From Allochromatium palmeri (GTDB lineage Bacteria > Pseudomonadota > Gammaproteobacteria > Chromatiales > Chromatiaceae), in contig NZ_WNKT01000036.1 in the NCBI RefSeq assembly GCF_009720725.1, positions 1 to 41,365 of the forward strand: 41,365 nt of DNA. The letters run 5' to 3'. The position numbers and the translations under genes are program-made. Below, in pieces: positions 21,809 through 31,485 of this stretch; within the stretch, counting starts at the first letter, position 1, and each line of letters begins with the position of its first letter. Below the pieces are notes generated by a model, which was given only the letters and a program-made list of their open reading frames with translations, did not search any database and was not told the origin of the DNA.

Positions 21809-24800
21809 TTACTGGTCCGATGCATCCCGTCGCAGCACCGTCTCGCACGGATTGCCGAAGTCAGTCAGGCGTTGGATGATCTGATCGGCTACCAAACTCA
21901 GGCCGCCAGAGGCCCAGGCGGCTGCACCTTCGATGAATAGATCTTCGCGGTCGATGGTGGCGTGCGGGTGCTTCAGCGTGCCGTCGACGACGACAAATCG
22001 GTCGGCGACGCCGAGCAGGCTGAGTCCAACCCCGGCGCGCTTCACAGTCTTAAAGCGCAGCTCGATCTCTTCCGTCTCCAGCTTGATAGCGCCGCCACCT
22101 AACACATTAAGTTTTTCGGTTTGCAGCGCCAACCCGTGCTTGCTGGTGGCGATGCCGTCCGCGATATCGAACTGCAACACGGCGCATTGGAGGCTCAGAA
22201 AGTCCTTGCGGACGCGGATCGCGCTGAGTTGGGTCGGATTGACGGCGTCGAGGAGGTTGACCACCACGCCCCCGAACGGCAGCTGGGAGGCCTTTCGGTC
22301 CAGCTGCCCGGCCCCCAGAACCAGCTCTACGCGCCCATCGGCGGAGCGCAGCAGGGCAGGGATGGAGGAACCGATAGCGTGCAGGCGGACCTCGATACCG
22401 ATCGGCACGTCGGAGAGTGACGGCTGATTCTTTGCCTTGATCAGCCGACTGAGGTTGAGCTTACCCTGATGGTGCAGATCAAACCCCCAGTCAGTCTGGC
22501 CGGGCTGCAGCTCCAGGTCGACGGATAGGCCACTCTGAGCGGCATTGGCTGACAGGACGAGATGCCCGGCGTCGATGCGCGCATCCAGCGTACCATTGTC
22601 GATGTCGAAGTCGCCAAGTTCGACGCGGCCGGTGCTCAGTTTAAGTGAACCGTCGAAGACTTTCAGTCCGTCCAACGGCAGCGACTGCTCGCCGCTAGTG
22701 CCGCGCCTGAATCGCTGAGCGCCGCCGCCGTCCAGGCCGGTCAACTCGTCGGTCGAGACTGAGTTCTTGGCTAAGAACGGGGTCAGGTTCAACGTGTCAG
22801 CGTTCAGATTGGCGTCGATCCGCAAACGCTCGCCGAGGCCGATGCGCACGTCCCCGGCGACATCACTCCCCGCGCTGCTTGCCTTCAGGTCCAGTAGCTC
22901 GATCTGTTGGGTTTGACCCTGGAGACGTGCCTTCGCCGAAAATGGTTGCGCGGGGAGTCCGGGATGCAAGGCGGCCAGACTCTCCCCGGTGAACTGCGCC
23001 TGGAATTGGCTGCCTGCCAGGCTGTTGAGTCGGGCGAGCGTTCCGGTTAGGGTGCCGGTTAGGGCCTCGGTTCGGCCGATGTTGTCGGTCAGGCTCAGGT
23101 CAAGCATCAAGTCGCGACCGGTGCGGATGGCTGCGAGCGGCCCCAGATGACCGCGGATGTTCAGCTGATGCTCGTCTATTTTGGTCTTGACAATGACGTC
23201 TATCTGCGGCCAAGACCGCCCCCCGGGTAGCAGATCAGCCAGTGTCCCGCCGGTTAGCATCAGGTTGATGGCCTGTACGGACCGGTCCTGACTTGGCCAT
23301 ACCAAACCAGTCTTGAAGCTCATCGCCTGGCCGGCGTTGACCTGTAGCTTAGGGCTAGCGAGCTCGATTGCCATGGCCCTTTGGCCCCGCTTGGCGGGCG
23401 GTAGCAACCGCACCGATTTGGCCTCCAGGGTGCCGCGCAGGACTTGGATCAGCGTCGCTGGCGTCGTGCCGCTCGCCTCGGCATCCAGGCTCAAGCCGAC
23501 GATGCTGCCGCTCAACTCCGGACTCCGGGCCATCATCGAGCGGGCTTGCGCTAGGTTGATGCGGTCTGTCTTCAACTTGAGTTTGAGCGCGGGTACCTTG
23601 GGGATGGCGTCGACGAGTGCCTGGCCACTGACAGTCAATCCGGGCAGCGTTAGCCGCACCCCGTCGAGCTGCAGGCGACCGTCGCGGAGTTTGGCCTGAG
23701 CCTGTATTCGGCGCATGTTGATCCGCTGCCACGTTAGGGCCTCGATGGCAAGCTCCAGGTCCGCATCGATCTGGGTCAGCGATGAGAACGGCAGCGGCCT
23801 GTCGGCCCAGGCCAGGGCCTTCGCTGCCTTGGTTGTTGGCTCGGTTCTCGCGTTGAGATTGCTTTCCGTGGATACCAAGGTTCCCTTGGCATTGGACTTG
23901 GACGCTTTACCCGGCGCGCCGTCGACCAACGAGACCGTCCCAACGTTGAGCGTGCCGCTGAGCAGTGCTCGGGCATTACTCGATGCTGGCCGCAGCTCGC
24001 CGTCGAAGCGGCCTTCGGCAAGCGTAGCCTTGATTGCCAGCACGCCGGTCGCCTCGCCCCCCGTGGGTTGAGTGCGGGTCGTCTGGTCAACGGCCTTGGG
24101 CGCGGCGACCGATGCCAGTTGCAGCGTCGCCGGCCGATTGCCGAGCTTCCCCGTCATTCGCAAGGACCAGGGACCATGCAACGGGAGGCTAATCTCGCCA
24201 TCGCTGATGGTCAACGGCGCGGGCAGGACATCCGCCTCCGATGATCCGTTGATCGCGCTGGCCTCTAGGGTCTGGTCGTCCCAGCTCAGCTCTGTCTCGA
24301 GCCGAAAGGGTCCCGCCGGTAGCCCATTGATGCCGGCAATTTTCCCAAGCGGTACCGCCGTCGGCCCCCGCAGCTGGAGTTTGGCATCCAGCCCGGTGGT
24401 CGCGAACGGTGCGGGGGCGCTGCCACTCAGCTCAACGTGGGTCTCGGCACTCTGCGCCTGGATCTGGAAGGGCCAGCGGGCGCCGGTCGGAGCATCTGCG
24501 GCACCCGCGCGAGCACTCAACGTCAGCGGCGTCTGATTGATCGTCAGTTCTGCCTGGAGAACCAAAGGCTCGGCATCTAGCCCATCGAGCTGAAGCCGGG
24601 TGATATCGGCGCGTCGAACTGGTGCCTTTGGGGATGCAAAGGTGATCTGCGAATCGATCACCTGCACCGTCGGAACCTGAAGGCTGATCTTGCCGGCCCG
24701 CTTGCCTTTGCTCGCACCAAGTTGCCAGTTATCGCGGCCATCAGCGGTCTTCTGGAGCATCACGCGCGCACCACGGATCACCAGTTGGTCGATGCGGATC

Positions 24801-25123
24801 TGTCGGTGCAACAGTGCCTGCAACTGCCAGGTTACATCGACCCGCTCGGCCTCCAGCAGGTGAGGCCCCAGCGTTGGGTTGGTGTCCCAGTCTGGATTCG
24901 ACACCCGCAGCCCGTTCAGCACGATCGACAGGCCCGGCCGTGGATGCAACAACCAGCCCAGCGCGATGTTGTTGATCGCAACAGGCCGCCCAAGAGCATC
25001 AGCCGCTGCGGTTTCTAGGTCCGCTTTGTGTGCCTGCAGATAAACCGGCAGATAGCCGATGGCGCCCACCAAGAGCAAAACCACCGCCAGCAGCAGCCAG
25101 GCAAGAACGCGTAGGGTTTTCAT
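21809..25123 (-). CDS. AsmA family protein
   Basis: A 1104-residue protein with an N-terminal membrane anchor (about 7-28, 'AWLLLAVVLLLVGAIGYLPV') followed by a long beta-rich periplasmic region. 'LGRPVAINNIALGWLLHPRPGLSI' (about 44-67) and the C-terminal 'LDLEIPFGGVVVNLLDAV'/'GGGAIKLETEEIELRFKTVK' type segments are typical of AsmA. It belongs to the bridge-like lipid transfer group (AsmA/YhjG/TamB) thought to move phospholipids between membranes. The length is larger than E. coli AsmA (617) but normal for this subgroup. It lies alone on the minus strand, about 340 bases before tsdA. Confidence 0.9.
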   Translation of the reverse strand: MKTLRVLAWLLLAVVLLLVGAIGYLPVYLQAHKADLETAAADALGRPVAINNIALGWLLHPRPGLSIVLNGLRVSNPDWDTNPTLGPHLLEAERVDVTWQLQALLHRQIRIDQLVIRGARVMLQKTADGRDNWQLGASKGKRAGKISLQVPTVQVIDSQITFASPKAPVRRADITRLQLDGLDAEPLVLQAELTINQTPLTLSARAGAADAPTGARWPFQIQAQSAETHVELSGSAPAPFATTGLDAKLQLRGPTAVPLGKIAGINGLPAGPFRLETELSWDDQTLEASAINGSSEADVLPAPLTISDGEISLPLHGPWSLRMTGKLGNRPATLQLASVAAPKAVDQTTRTQPTGGEATGVLAIKATLAEGRFDGELRPASSNARALLSGTLNVGTVSLVDGAPGKASKSNAKGTLVSTESNLNARTEPTTKAAKALAWADRPLPFSSLTQIDADLELAIEALTWQRINMRRIQAQAKLRDGRLQLDGVRLTLPGLTVSGQALVDAIPKVPALKLKLKTDRINLAQARSMMARSPELSGSIVGLSLDAEASGTTPATLIQVLRGTLEAKSVRLLPPAKRGQRAMAIELASPKLQVNAGQAMSFKTGLVWPSQDRSVQAINLMLTGGTLADLLPGGRSWPQIDVIVKTKIDEHQLNIRGHLGPLAAIRTGRDLMLDLSLTDNIGRTEALTGTLTGTLARLNSLAGSQFQAQFTGESLAALHPGLPAQPFSAKARLQGQTQQIELLDLKASSAGSDVAGDVRIGLGERLRIDANLNADTLNLTPFLAKNSVSTDELTGLDGGGAQRFRRGTSGEQSLPLDGLKVFDGSLKLSTGRVELGDFDIDNGTLDARIDAGHLVLSANAAQSGLSVDLELQPGQTDWGFDLHHQGKLNLSRLIKAKNQPSLSDVPIGIEVRLHAIGSSIPALLRSADGRVELVLGAGQLDRKASQLPFGGVVVNLLDAVNPTQLSAIRVRKDFLSLQCAVLQFDIADGIATSKHGLALQTEKLNVLGGGAIKLETEEIELRFKTVKRAGVGLSLLGVADRFVVVDGTLKHPHATIDREDLFIEGAAAWASGGLSLVADQIIQRLTDFGNPCETVLRRDASDQ

Positions 25124-25483
25124 TCAGTGGTTTAGGAAAGCTGTTCAATCGGATGGATGGTCGGCGTTATCAACACAACGCCATCGGGAAATTGAGGTGC
25201 ATCGCCGTTAGAGGAGCGAGCGTTTGATGTGACGCTGGTCCGGCTGTGAATCGCCACGACGGGGATGAACGTTTTTTAGAATCATCCCCTGTGATTCTTC
25301 CGCATGTTCTCAGTCTTTCAGTCTTTGCGTCCTCGCTCTAACCATTTCACGCCAATTTGCAGGCTAACCCCGCGCTCATGCTCGCCGTCGGACAGCCATT
25401 GGCCCTGCGGGTCGGCGATGCGCATCTCCACCCTGCCGCTGGCTTTTGATTCTGGTCAAGACACGGCTGCGATGGAAACCCGC
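25124..25483. other. Intergenic stretch with a short coding-like frame
   Basis: Between asmA and the stress-protein gene. On the minus strand about 25318-25452 a frame reads ESKASGRVEMRIADPQGQW, then LSDGEHERGVSLQIGVKW, and ends ERGRKD at TGA. It looks like the 3' end of a real gene but has no good start and I do not recognise it. No RNA gene or clear promoter seen. Confidence 0.3.
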
Positions 25484-26347
25484 TCAGCGCAGCAGCAGTG
25501 TTGGAACACGCGCCGAACGCAGCAGATCAGAGGTCTTGCTGCCGAAGAGCAGGGTGCGAATCGGCGAATGGCTGTAGGCGCCCATGATGAGCAGATCGAT
25601 CTCCTGCTCACGCACAGCTGTGGCAATGAGGCGCTCTGCATCGCCTGGAATCAGGGCCGCTGAGGCCTCGAAACCGGCGGCCTCCAGCGTGGTTCTGGCC
25701 CACTCCAACTGTTTGGCACCGTCTTTGGTGGCCTTGCCCGACATCAGCAGATGCACAGGCAGTCCCTGAAACAAAGGACTTTTGGCCACCAGTTCGACGC
25801 CACGCTTGGCCATGCCGCCGCCATCGAAGGCGATCAGCACCCGGCGCGGCTCCTGGAACTGCTCGGTGACGGCCAGGATCGGTTTCTTGAGCGCGCGCAC
25901 CACGCGCTCGACATTGCGCCCGAGGTCGCGCTGGGTCGCTTCGGCGGACTCGCCGCGACGTCCGAGTACAAACAGCCGCACGCTGGCCTGCTGCCCGACT
26001 AGCGTGTCCTGTAGATCTCCGTGGCGCTGACGCACGTCGGGCGCGACCGCGCCGGCTGCAATGGCCCGTTCGCGCAGCCCATTGAGAAAGAGCCGACCCT
26101 GTTCGCGCGCGGCCTTGCTACGCGCGGCATCCTCTGCGGCTAATTCGGTCAACAGCGCCTGCTGGGCGTTGAAGCCAATGGCGCCACTATGATCCTTGCC
26201 GCTGCCAACCTCGGGATGGCGATCGAGGATATGCAGCAACTCCATCGGGGCCGACAGACGTCGTGCAGCCCAAGCCGCCGCTTCGGTCACGGTGTCGGCA
26301 AAGTGCGAGCGATCGACACAGGCCAGGATCTTGTCTTCGTCATGCAT
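25484..26347 (-). CDS. Universal stress protein, two UspA domains
   Basis: A 287-residue cytoplasmic protein made of two UspA domains. Domain 1 (about 1-145) starts 'ILACVDRSHFADTVTEAAAW'. Domain 2 (about 150-287) starts 'RRVLIAFDGGGMAKRGVEL' and ends 'LLIMGAYSHSPIRTLLFGS', with the G-x2-G-x9-G ATP-binding pattern. It lies 13 bases after the SulP transporter gene on the same strand, so they are cotranscribed. SulP-Usp pairs are widespread and imply control of anion uptake by an ATP- or stress-sensing partner; this is inferred from context. Confidence 0.93.
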   Translation of the reverse strand: MHDEDKILACVDRSHFADTVTEAAAWAARRLSAPMELLHILDRHPEVGSGKDHSGAIGFNAQQALLTELAAEDAARSKAAREQGRLFLNGLRERAIAAGAVAPDVRQRHGDLQDTLVGQQASVRLFVLGRRGESAEATQRDLGRNVERVVRALKKPILAVTEQFQEPRRVLIAFDGGGMAKRGVELVAKSPLFQGLPVHLLMSGKATKDGAKQLEWARTTLEAAGFEASAALIPGDAERLIATAVREQEIDLLIMGAYSHSPIRTLLFGSKTSDLLRSARVPTLLLR

Positions 26348-26360
26348 GGTCTGTCTCCTC

Positions 26361-27842
26361 TCAATGGTCCATCAGGCGTTCGACGGCGTCGGGCTTGTCG
26401 TGCACCGCGAATTTGTCGATCAGGGTGGCACTGGCCGCATCGAGACCAATGACCTCGACTTCGGTGCCTTCGCGGCGGAATTTGATGACCACCTTGTCGA
26501 GCGCGCTCACAGCCGTGATATCCCAAAAATGGGCGCGGCTGACGTCGATGCGCACCCGCTCGATGACTTCCTTGAAATCGAACGCGGCGACGAAGCGGTC
26601 AGCCGAGGCGAAGAACACCTGACCGGTGACAAGATAAGCACGGGTGCGTCCAGCGTCGAGTGATACCGAACCGACATAAAGCACCTGCCCGACCTTGTTG
26701 GCGAAGAAGAAGCCCGAGAGCAGCACGCCGACCAGCACCCCTTGCGCCAGATCATGGGTGGCGACCACCACCACGACGGTCGAGAGCATCACGACGTTAG
26801 CCGCCAGCGGATGTTCGCGCAGGTTACGGATTGAGGCCCAGTTGAAGGTACCGATCGAGACCATGATCATTACGGCGACCAGCGCCGCCATCGGGATCTG
26901 TGCCACCCACTCACCGGCAAAGACCACCATCAGTAGCAGACACACGCCCGCCGTCAGCGTCGACAGCCGCCCGCGTCCACCCGATTTCACGTTGATGACC
27001 GACTGACCGATCATGGCGCAGCCAGCCATGCCGCCGAGAAAGCCCGTGGCAACATTAGCCACGCCCTGACCGACGCACTCGCGGTTCTTGTTGCTGCTGG
27101 AGTCGGTGAGATCATCGACGATGGTGGCTGTCATCAATGATTCAAGCAGGCCGACCACCGCCAGCGTGGCCGAGACCGGGAAGACGATCTGAAGCGTTTC
27201 GAGGTTGAGCGGGATATCCGGCAGCAGGAACACCGGCAAACTGTCGGGCAACTGGCCCATGTCGCCCACGGTGCGCACATCGAGTCCCAGATACAGCGTG
27301 ACCCCAGTGAGCACCAGGATGGTCACCAGCGGCGAGGGAACGAGTTTGGTCAGATAAGGGAACAAGTAAATGATCGCCAGCCCGGCGGCGACCAGCGCAT
27401 AGACCTGCCAGGTCGCGTTTGCTCCCGTCAGCTCCGGGAGCTGGGCCATGAAGATCAGAATTGCCAGGGCATTGACGAAACCGGTGACCACCGAGCGTGA
27501 GACGAAGCGCATCAGCGTTCCGAGCCGCAGCGCCCCGGCCAACATTTGGAGCACGCCGGTCAGCACTGTGGCCGCGAGCAGATACTGTAGGCCATGATCC
27601 TTGACCAGGGTCACCATCACCAGCGCCATGGCGCCAGTGGCCGCCGAGATCATGCCCGGACGCCCGCCAACGAAAGCGGTGACCGTGGCGATACAGAACG
27701 AGGCATAGAGTCCGACCTTGGGGTCGACGCCGGCGATGATTGAAAAGGCGATCGCCTCGGGGATCAATGCGAGCGCGACCACCAGGCCCGCTAGCAGATC
27801 GTTACGGACGTTGGAGAACCAGTCCTGGCGGATGGAGTTCAT
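26361..27842 (-). CDS. SulP family anion transporter with STAS domain
   Basis: A 493-residue inner-membrane transporter. The SulP core (about 1-385) begins '[20 protein letters not shown]' and '[21 protein letters not shown]', the SLC26/SulP signature region, with a further conserved '[20 protein letters not shown]' block near 280. A cytoplasmic STAS domain occupies about 395-493, with [19 protein letters not shown]. SulP proteins carry sulfate, bicarbonate or other anions. In an autotroph bicarbonate is attractive and in a sulfur oxidiser sulfate is possible; the sequence does not decide. It begins with ATG at 27842 and is the first gene of the pair with Usp. Confidence 0.92.
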   Translation of the reverse strand: MNSIRQDWFSNVRNDLLAGLVVALALIPEAIAFSIIAGVDPKVGLYASFCIATVTAFVGGRPGMISAATGAMALVMVTLVKDHGLQYLLAATVLTGVLQMLAGALRLGTLMRFVSRSVVTGFVNALAILIFMAQLPELTGANATWQVYALVAAGLAIIYLFPYLTKLVPSPLVTILVLTGVTLYLGLDVRTVGDMGQLPDSLPVFLLPDIPLNLETLQIVFPVSATLAVVGLLESLMTATIVDDLTDSSSNKNRECVGQGVANVATGFLGGMAGCAMIGQSVINVKSGGRGRLSTLTAGVCLLLMVVFAGEWVAQIPMAALVAVMIMVSIGTFNWASIRNLREHPLAANVVMLSTVVVVVATHDLAQGVLVGVLLSGFFFANKVGQVLYVGSVSLDAGRTRAYLVTGQVFFASADRFVAAFDFKEVIERVRIDVSRAHFWDITAVSALDKVVIKFRREGTEVEVIGLDAASATLIDKFAVHDKPDAVERLMDH

Positions 27843-28321
27843 GCGGGATGGATTCCTTCGCGGATGAAGCCGAACGAATCGGCGAGGGAGTAAAACGCGA
27901 AGGCCAAGTGCCTGAGCGGCGTGCGGTTCGAGCAGAGAACCCGATAGAGTCGGTGAACAGCGCGGACATCAGGGGCGCGGCATCGCATCGATGGTTAGAC
28001 GAAGCATTCAGAGAACGCTAGGCGAGCCGGAATGTCTACACTGGCGGATGACTCCTAAACGTCGGATGGAGTGACAAATAAGGGCCGGCAGGATAACGAA
28101 CGGGTGACTCAATGGCAACCGTGACCGGAAGATCCATGGTCATGGCGGGCCAGCTCAACGCCGGAATCGACTCATGCGTGCGTTTATTCGGGGGGCACGA
28201 CGTAAGATCAACGCATCAGGACTGACGGAGCCTGGTGATCTTGTTGTCGCGCCGCACTGACACAACCCTAGGTAGATATCGTGGCCCAACCTCTTCTAGC
28301 TGTATCGGTTCTCCACACTCC
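27843..28321. other. Divergent intergenic region, SulP versus ABC genes
   Basis: 479 bases between oppositely directed genes, so it should contain both promoters. I see no reliable sigma70 pair, repeat or RNA gene. A plus-strand frame (27740-28021) overlaps the SulP start and has no recognisable product. Confidence 0.4.
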
Positions 28322-28975
28322 ATGCTCGAAATCTCAAACCTGTACCGCCAGTTCAATAACCGCCCGGTCCTTAAGGCCATCTCACTGCGCCTGGAGCCAG
28401 GCGAGTATGTCGCCATCACCGGCGAGTCTGGAGTCGGCAAGTCCACGCTGTTGAATGTGATCGCCGGTTTGAATCGGCCTGATCGCGGCCGCCTCGCACT
28501 CGATGGCGAGGACTACGCCGCGCTCGGCGAGGAGGCATTGACGCGACTGCGTCGGGACAAGCTTGGCTTCGTCTTTCAGGCCTTCCATATCCTGCCGCAT
28601 CTCACACTGCGTCAGAACGTAACCTTGCCGCTCTGGCTCAAGGGACAGGGCGGACCGTGGGCGGATCGTCAGGCCGAATGCCTGCTCGACGCCGTGGGCT
28701 TGGCCGACCGCGCCGAGAGCTGGCCGCGTGAGCTGTCCGGGGGGGAGATGCAGCGCGTCGCCATTGCCCGCGCCCTGGTGCACAGTCCACGCCTGGTTCT
28801 GGCAGACGAGCCTACGGGCAACCTGGATCCCACGAATGCAGCCCGTGTGCTGAGGTTGCTAGGCGAGCGTATCCGGACGGCCGGATCCATGGGGATCCTG
28901 GTCACCCACTCGCCGGACGCCGCCAGAAGCGCCGACCGCGTATTACAACTCACGCCCGAGGGTCTGCGCGGGTGA
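28322..28975 (+). CDS. ABC transporter ATPase (AttE/LolD-like)
   Basis: A 217-residue ATPase of the MacB/LolD class. Motifs: Walker A GESGVGKST, Q-loop VFQAFHILP, signature LSGGEMQRVAIARAL, Walker B LVLADEPTGNLD and switch VTHSPD. I chose the ATG at 28322 (MLEISNLYRQF); the upstream frame to 28235 lacks family sequence. Its stop overlaps the GTG of the permease gene (GTGA), so the two are coupled. With the permease and a lipocalin-like protein it forms an AttEFGH-type system, which acts on membrane-anchored or exported substrates rather than importing small solutes. Confidence 0.92.
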   Translation: MLEISNLYRQFNNRPVLKAISLRLEPGEYVAITGESGVGKSTLLNVIAGLNRPDRGRLALDGEDYAALGEEALTRLRRDKLGFVFQAFHILPHLTLRQNVTLPLWLKGQGGPWADRQAECLLDAVGLADRAESWPRELSGGEMQRVAIARALVHSPRLVLADEPTGNLDPTNAARVLRLLGERIRTAGSMGILVTHSPDAARSADRVLQLTPEGLRG

Positions 28976-31485
28976 GGCTCGCTCCCGTCTTTCTCGGTTC
29001 GCTGGTGCGGCGTCGCGCGGCGACACTGTTGTCCTTCGCCGCCATCGTGCTGGGGGTCGCACTGGGGATGGCGGTACAGGCGGTCAATCAGGCCGCGCTT
29101 GCTGAGTTTGGGCGCGGTCTGCGCACCCTGTCGGGAGTCGCTGACCTCCAAGTCGTCGGGCCGCGCGGCGGCTTCGACGAGGCACTCTACGCACGGCTGG
29201 CGGCACGCCCCGAAGTCGCGCAGGCCAGTCCCGTGCTGGAGGTATGGACCGAGCGTATCGGCAGTACGGATACGCTCCACGTGCTTGGCCTTGATCTGTT
29301 CGCGCTCGGTGCCGTCACACCCGCGCTCTGGCCACAGCCTGCGAAACTTGACGGTCAATCCGAGCGTGAGGCCCGCTTCGCGGCACTTGCCGAAAACAAT
29401 CTCTTTCTCAGTGCCGCTGCTCAGACCGTTCTCGCCGTCCAGCCTGGCGACCGGCTGCGCGTCTATGCCGGTACCCAGCCGCTCGAGCTACGGGTGGCCG
29501 GTGATCTGCCCGGGGCTGCCGAGGATCCCCAGCTCGCTGTCATGGACATCGCGGCGGTTCAGAAACACTTTGCACGGATCGGGCAGTTGACGCGCATCGA
29601 TCTGAGACTGGTCGACGGCCTCGACGCCCAGACGGCCCGTGCCACGCTGGCGCCATTACTGCCAGCGGGCGTGTGGCTTGAGGCCCCGCAAACCGCTGAG
29701 GGCCAGGCGGCGAATCTCTCGCGCGCTTACCGGGTCAATCTTACCCTGCTGGCGGCTATGGCACTGGTCACCGGCGCCTTCCTGGTCTTTTCGGCGCAAG
29801 CACTGTCGGTCGTGCGACGGCATACCGAGTTAGCGTTCCTGCGTGCGATCGGGCTGGCCCGCCATCAGCTCTTTTTCTGGCTTTTGGCGGAAGGGGCGCT
29901 TGTGGGGCTCTTGGGTTCCGTGGTCGGTGTAGTGCTCGGCCATGGCCTCGCCTTCGGTCTGCTCAAGCTCCTCGGCGGCGACCTGGGGGCCGGATTCTTC
30001 GCCGGCTTGTCGCCAACGCTGAAATTCGACCTCTGGGCCAGCGGGATTTATGTGCTACTCGGCGTCGGGGCCGGAGTGGCCGGAGCCTGGCTCCCGGCGC
30101 GTGAAGCGGCCAGCGTCGCGCCGGCACAGGCGCTCAAGGCGAGCGACGATTCGGCCCTGTCCCAGCGGCGCGGGTACCCAGGGCTTGGACTCATCCTGAT
30201 AGTCGCGAGTGCGCCGCTCTGTGTCCTGCCGCCGATCCTGGGGCTGCCGATCGGGGGCTATCTGGCCATCTTCGGCCTGCTGACCGGGAGTGTCCTGTGG
30301 CTGCCGATGCTCGCGTCGGGACTCGCGCGGGTCGTGCCGCTGCGGGGACCGGTACCGGTGCGGCTCGCCGCCGCCCGGTTGCGGGCGGCCCCGGGGATGA
30401 GTGCGGTTGCCGCCACGGGCGTCCTCGCCAGTGTGGCCCTGGTGGCGGCCATGGCGATCATGGTCAGCTCCCTGCGCGACTCGGTCGATGTCTGGCTCGG
30501 CCAGATCCTTCCCGCTGACCTCTATCTGCGCGCCGGCCGCGCCCAGAGCGGCGGTGTCCTGAGCGAAGCGCTTCAGGTGCAGCTCACCGACGTGTCCGGT
30601 GTGGCCCGCGTCCAGTTCACTCGCCATGACAGCCTGCGACTGGCGCCCGGTCAACCCCCGGTCGCCCTGTTGGCGCGACCCGTTTCGTCCGATGGACGCG
30701 AACTCCCCTTAGTCGGCTCAGCCCGAGCGGTGGCTGAGGGTGAGACGGCGGTCTGGATCTCCGAGGCCCTGTACGACCTCCGGGGTTGGCGTCCAGGGGA
30801 TCATGTCCGGCTGCCGCTGGCCGGATCCGAGGTGCAGGTCCGGGTGGCTGGTATCTGGCGCGATTACGCGCGCCAGACCGGCAGTCTCATGCTGGATCTC
30901 GCCGACTACCGGCGCCTGACTGGTGATCGCTCGGCGCAGGATGCCGCTATCTGGCTTGCGCCTGGTGCCGACGCGCTCGGCGTGGCCGAGGCGCTAAAAG
31001 CGGCGGGCGGCTCGGGCGCACTGGAGGTCACCGTCCCCGGCGAAATTCGCGCCCGCAGTCTGCGGATCTTCGACCGCACCTTCGCCGTGACCTACGTTCT
31101 GGAAGCTGCCGCCGTCATCATCGGCCTGGCGGGTGTGGCGGCCAGCTTTGCCGCACTCGCGGCGGCGCGGCGCCGGGAGTTCGGTCTGCTACGCCACCTG
31201 GGGCTGACGCGCGGCCAGATCGGTAGCCTGCTCGCCCTCGAAGGCAGCCTGGCCGCCGGTATCGGAATATTTGGCGGACTGACAGTTGGCGGCGCCATTG
31301 CCTGGATTTTGATCGAGGTCGTGAATCGTCAAAGCTTTCACTGGAGCATGGATCTGCACGTTCCCTGGGTATCGCTGCTCGTGTTTGCAGGTACGCTCGC
31401 AACCTTGGCCAGCCTGGCTGCGGTACTCGCGGGCCGGCAGGCGATGCGCGAGGATGCCGTGCTGGCCGTGCGTGAGGATTGGTGA
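28972..31485 (+). CDS. FtsX/MacB-type permease, fused AttF-AttG form
   Basis: An 837-residue permease with two FtsX-like halves. Half 1 has an N-terminal helix (about 14-36) and three helices at about 258-390; half 2 has helices at about 400-510 and a last FtsX domain at about 700-830 (LEAAAVIIGLAGVAASFAAL, 'LEGSLAAGIGIFGGLTVGGA'). Large periplasmic domains lie between. The LolCE/MacB-like fold couples ATP hydrolysis to mechanical movement at the periplasmic face. It starts at GTG 28972 and ends in TGATG, overlapping the ATG of the lipocalin-like gene. In Agrobacterium the corresponding AttF and AttG are separate proteins. Confidence 0.88.
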   Translation: MRLAPVFLGSLVRRRAATLLSFAAIVLGVALGMAVQAVNQAALAEFGRGLRTLSGVADLQVVGPRGGFDEALYARLAARPEVAQASPVLEVWTERIGSTDTLHVLGLDLFALGAVTPALWPQPAKLDGQSEREARFAALAENNLFLSAAAQTVLAVQPGDRLRVYAGTQPLELRVAGDLPGAAEDPQLAVMDIAAVQKHFARIGQLTRIDLRLVDGLDAQTARATLAPLLPAGVWLEAPQTAEGQAANLSRAYRVNLTLLAAMALVTGAFLVFSAQALSVVRRHTELAFLRAIGLARHQLFFWLLAEGALVGLLGSVVGVVLGHGLAFGLLKLLGGDLGAGFFAGLSPTLKFDLWASGIYVLLGVGAGVAGAWLPAREAASVAPAQALKASDDSALSQRRGYPGLGLILIVASAPLCVLPPILGLPIGGYLAIFGLLTGSVLWLPMLASGLARVVPLRGPVPVRLAAARLRAAPGMSAVAATGVLASVALVAAMAIMVSSLRDSVDVWLGQILPADLYLRAGRAQSGGVLSEALQVQLTDVSGVARVQFTRHDSLRLAPGQPPVALLARPVSSDGRELPLVGSARAVAEGETAVWISEALYDLRGWRPGDHVRLPLAGSEVQVRVAGIWRDYARQTGSLMLDLADYRRLTGDRSAQDAAIWLAPGADALGVAEALKAAGGSGALEVTVPGEIRARSLRIFDRTFAVTYVLEAAAVIIGLAGVAASFAALAAARRREFGLLRHLGLTRGQIGSLLALEGSLAAGIGIFGGLTVGGAIAWILIEVVNRQSFHWSMDLHVPWVSLLVFAGTLATLASLAAVLAGRQAMREDAVLAVREDW

